This document shows, piece by piece, positions 62,680-64,000 of a DNA stretch of 64,000 bases. The position numbers and the translations under genes were made by a program. The notes below the pieces were generated by a model, which saw nothing but the letters and a program-made list of their open reading frames with translations, was not told the origin of the DNA and searched no databases. Every line of letters begins with the position of its first letter. Positions within the stretch are counted from its first letter, which is position 1. The stretch comes from an uncultured Vicinamibacterales bacterium (GTDB taxonomy: Bacteria > Acidobacteriota > Vicinamibacteria > Vicinamibacterales > UBA8438), in the NCBI GenBank assembly GCA_958295905.1, contig OY282382.1:1140001-1204000 (forward strand), written 5' to 3'.

Positions 62680-62840
62680 CATCCCACGCTGACTGCGCGT
62701 GACGGCCCGCCCCCGATTCGAGGGGTCGCCACCGTCTTGCCGGCGGGCCGGCGCCGCGTGAGACCCACGATTCCGCCCGTCCGGAGCCCCAGGACCCGCC
62801 ACGATTCCGCCTGCGCACGGCGGTGGCGGAGCGTGGGATG
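62680..62840 (-). mobile_element. RPT-B copy 6 (161 bp core, reversed)
   Basis: It begins CATCCCACGCTGACTGCG and ends GCGGAGCGTGGGATG, flanked by AGGAG and GTCCT, so the inverted ends extend to 16 bp with one mismatch. It lies between truA and uppS, and the promoter of uppS starts 25 bp after it. Confidence 0.82.
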
Positions 62841-62864
62841 GTCCTGCCTCCGGTCCAGGGGCGC

Positions 62865-62893
62865 TTGAACCGGACGCGTGCGGCCCATATCAT
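62865..62893 (+). promoter_or_regulatory. promoter of uppS
   Basis: TTGAAC (62865-62870), a 17-bp spacer and TATCAT (62888-62893) match the housekeeping consensus. The expected start of transcription is about 27 nt before the uppS ATG. Confidence 0.55.
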
Positions 62894-62926
62894 CAGGGAT
62901 TGCACGGTTGCGGCCCGCGGTCCGGC

Positions 62927-63742
62927 ATGACCGTGCCCGCGCCTGCGAATACGCGGATGAGTCTCGAAGACCTGCTGACTTGGGCTCCGGCCGGTTCGCG
63001 CGAAGCGTCGCTCGCCCGACAGGTGGACTTCGATCGTCTGCCGGCGCATGTGGCCGTCATCATGGATGGCAACGGCCGTTGGGCGGCCCAGCGGCATCTG
63101 CCCCGGGCCGAGGGCCACCGGGCGGGTGTCGATTCGGTCCGGGACGTGGTGGAGGCGTCCGCCCGGCTGGGCATTCGGGTCCTGACCCTCTATGCGTTCT
63201 CGGTCGAGAACTGGAAGCGGCCCCCCGCCGAGGTGTCGGTGCTGATGGGGTTGTTGAAGAAGTACCTGTGGCTCGAGCTGGAGAGGCTCCACGACAACGA
63301 CGTCCGGCTTCACGTCATCGGATGCGAAGACGGGCTGCCGGCCGGCGTCCGGCGCGAGCTCGACGCGGGGCGGGAGCGCACCCGCGGCAACCGCGGCATG
63401 CTGTTCAACATCGCCCTCAACTACGGCGGGCGGGCGGAGATCGTCGAGGCGGCGCGGCGGGCCATGGAGAACGCCGTCCGTCCGTCGGACCTCGACGAGC
63501 GGCGCTTCGCCGAGTTCCTGCACACCGCCGGGCAGCCGGATCCCGACCTGCTGATTCGCACCAGCGGCGAGATGCGGGTCAGCAACTTCCTGCTGTGGCA
63601 GATCGCGTACTCGGAGATCTGGGTCACCGACACGCTGTGGCCCGACTTCCGCGCGCGGCATCTGCTCGAGGCGATCGTCAGCTACCAGAAACGCGATCGG
63701 CGCTACGGCGGGATCACCCGGCCGGTGGCGGCCGGAGGCTAG
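62927..63742 (+). CDS. uppS: undecaprenyl diphosphate synthase (isoprenyl transferase)
   Basis: This 271-residue cis-prenyltransferase makes the C55 lipid carrier for peptidoglycan. The catalytic Asp47 is in HVAVIMDGNGRWA; LTLYAFSVENWKRP, NIALNYGGRAEI and the final RTSGEMRVSNFLLWQIAYSE with its arginines complete the site. About 30 residues precede the fold; ATG 62957 is an alternative start. cdsA follows 43 nt later, the usual uppS-cdsA pair of envelope lipid operons. Confidence 0.95.
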   Translation: MTVPAPANTRMSLEDLLTWAPAGSREASLARQVDFDRLPAHVAVIMDGNGRWAAQRHLPRAEGHRAGVDSVRDVVEASARLGIRVLTLYAFSVENWKRPPAEVSVLMGLLKKYLWLELERLHDNDVRLHVIGCEDGLPAGVRRELDAGRERTRGNRGMLFNIALNYGGRAEIVEAARRAMENAVRPSDLDERRFAEFLHTAGQPDPDLLIRTSGEMRVSNFLLWQIAYSEIWVTDTLWPDFRARHLLEAIVSYQKRDRRYGGITRPVAAGG

Positions 63743-63785
63743 TGGTCCGTCGACTCACGGGCTGCCGGGAGCGGTTGGCGGCGGG

Positions 63786-64000
63786 ATGAAGCGCGTCTTG
63801 AGCGCCCTGACGCTGCTGCCGGTGGTGATCGCGGTGATCCGGTTCCTGCCGCCGGCGGCCGCGGTGGTGCTGGCGGAGGTGGCGGCGCTGCTGGCGCTCC
63901 GCGAGTATACGGCGCTCGCCGCCGGTTTCGGCGCCCGGGTGCTCCGCGGGGTGGCGGCCGCCGGCGTCGCCGCCACCGTCGCCGCCGTCGCCTGGGACGC
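63786..64000 (+). CDS. cdsA: phosphatidate cytidylyltransferase CdsA (5' part, cut by window end)
   Basis: An open frame starts at ATG 63786 and runs off the window after 71 codons. It begins MKRVLSALTLLPVVIAVI and continues in hydrophobic segments separated by LREYTALAAGFG, matching the first two or three membrane spans of CdsA, which makes CDP-diacylglycerol. The place behind uppS supports this. GCGGGATG gives only a weak ribosome-binding site. Confidence 0.75.
   Translation, partial: MKRVLSALTLLPVVIAVIRFLPPAAAVVLAEVAALLALREYTALAAGFGARVLRGVAAAGVAATVAAVAWD

Overview
The window is a G+C-rich stretch of a Gram-negative-type bacterial chromosome. The gene content includes a TolC-like channel, a Pal/OmpA lipoprotein, Tat and Sec signals, a Gld-type ABC locus, pyrDB/pyrK plus pyrR, a c-di-AMP operon, exported PQQ and M64 enzymes and a small bacterial microcompartment (BMC) locus. 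This most resembles Acidobacteriota (Vicinamibacteria-like). That placement is inference from gene content; the 16S gene lies off the left edge, and the 23S gene here would settle it.

Layout. 1-3880: the distal part of an rRNA operon (tRNA-Ile, tRNA-Ala, 23S, 5S) with boxA-like sites and a perfect 25-bp 23S processing stem. 3970-19952: two small membrane proteins, an exported M64 peptidase, glycolate oxidase glcD/glcE with glcF on the opposite strand, a quinone oxidoreductase, an exported RidA-like protein, an FGE-fold protein, a Tat-signal thiamine-diphosphate enzyme, a cytochrome c, a GNAT enzyme and a DUF2231 protein. 20179-25320: yebC-ruvC-ruvA-ruvB, fabH, queA. 25775-33214: a CAU-anticodon tRNA next to tilS, then ftsH, folP, cdaA-cdaR-glmM (c-di-AMP synthesis and amino-sugar supply). 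33710-38458: a TPR protein, a tandem palindromic repeat array, a YHS protein and a compact BMC locus (class II aldolase, one BMC-H, three BMC-P, a 69-residue unknown protein, a 2-hydroxyacid dehydrogenase). 38757-40856: queE, queC, osmC. 41256-45476: two paralogous exported proteins, an exported CMD-family protein and a PQQ dehydrogenase with a lanthanide-type Asp pair. 45550-50404: an ABC ATPase/permease/GldG/DUF4340 cluster. 51036-52708: a REC-PilZ protein and a Pal-like lipoprotein with a very long proline linker. 52949-59361: pyrimidine genes in two divergent blocks (pyrK-pyrD-glutaredoxin on minus, pyrR-pyrB-pyrC-DUF2400 on plus). 59558-64000: a TolC-like protein, truA, uppS and the start of cdsA.

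The gaps between genes are unusually rich in short dispersed repeats, named here RPT-A to RPT-E. RPT-A (about 160-265 bp, termini CAGCCCGTGGCGAA) and RPT-B (about 150-170 bp, termini CATCCCACGCT) look like non-autonomous MITE-type elements. RPT-C (about 117 bp) has perfect CTAGGAGTCTGC termini. RPT-D is a 140-bp dispersed repeat of unknown kind. RPT-E is a REP-like palindromic unit, found singly and as a six-unit tandem array. No transposase is visible in the window, so any mobilising enzyme would have to be elsewhere.

The genes read mostly as short, translationally coupled operons with 1-17 base overlaps. The most unusual functional unit is the BMC locus: three different pentamer vertex proteins, one hexamer protein, an aldolase with an encapsulation-peptide-like tail and a low-G+C small ORF of unknown role, but no aldehyde dehydrogenase or PduL in the window.
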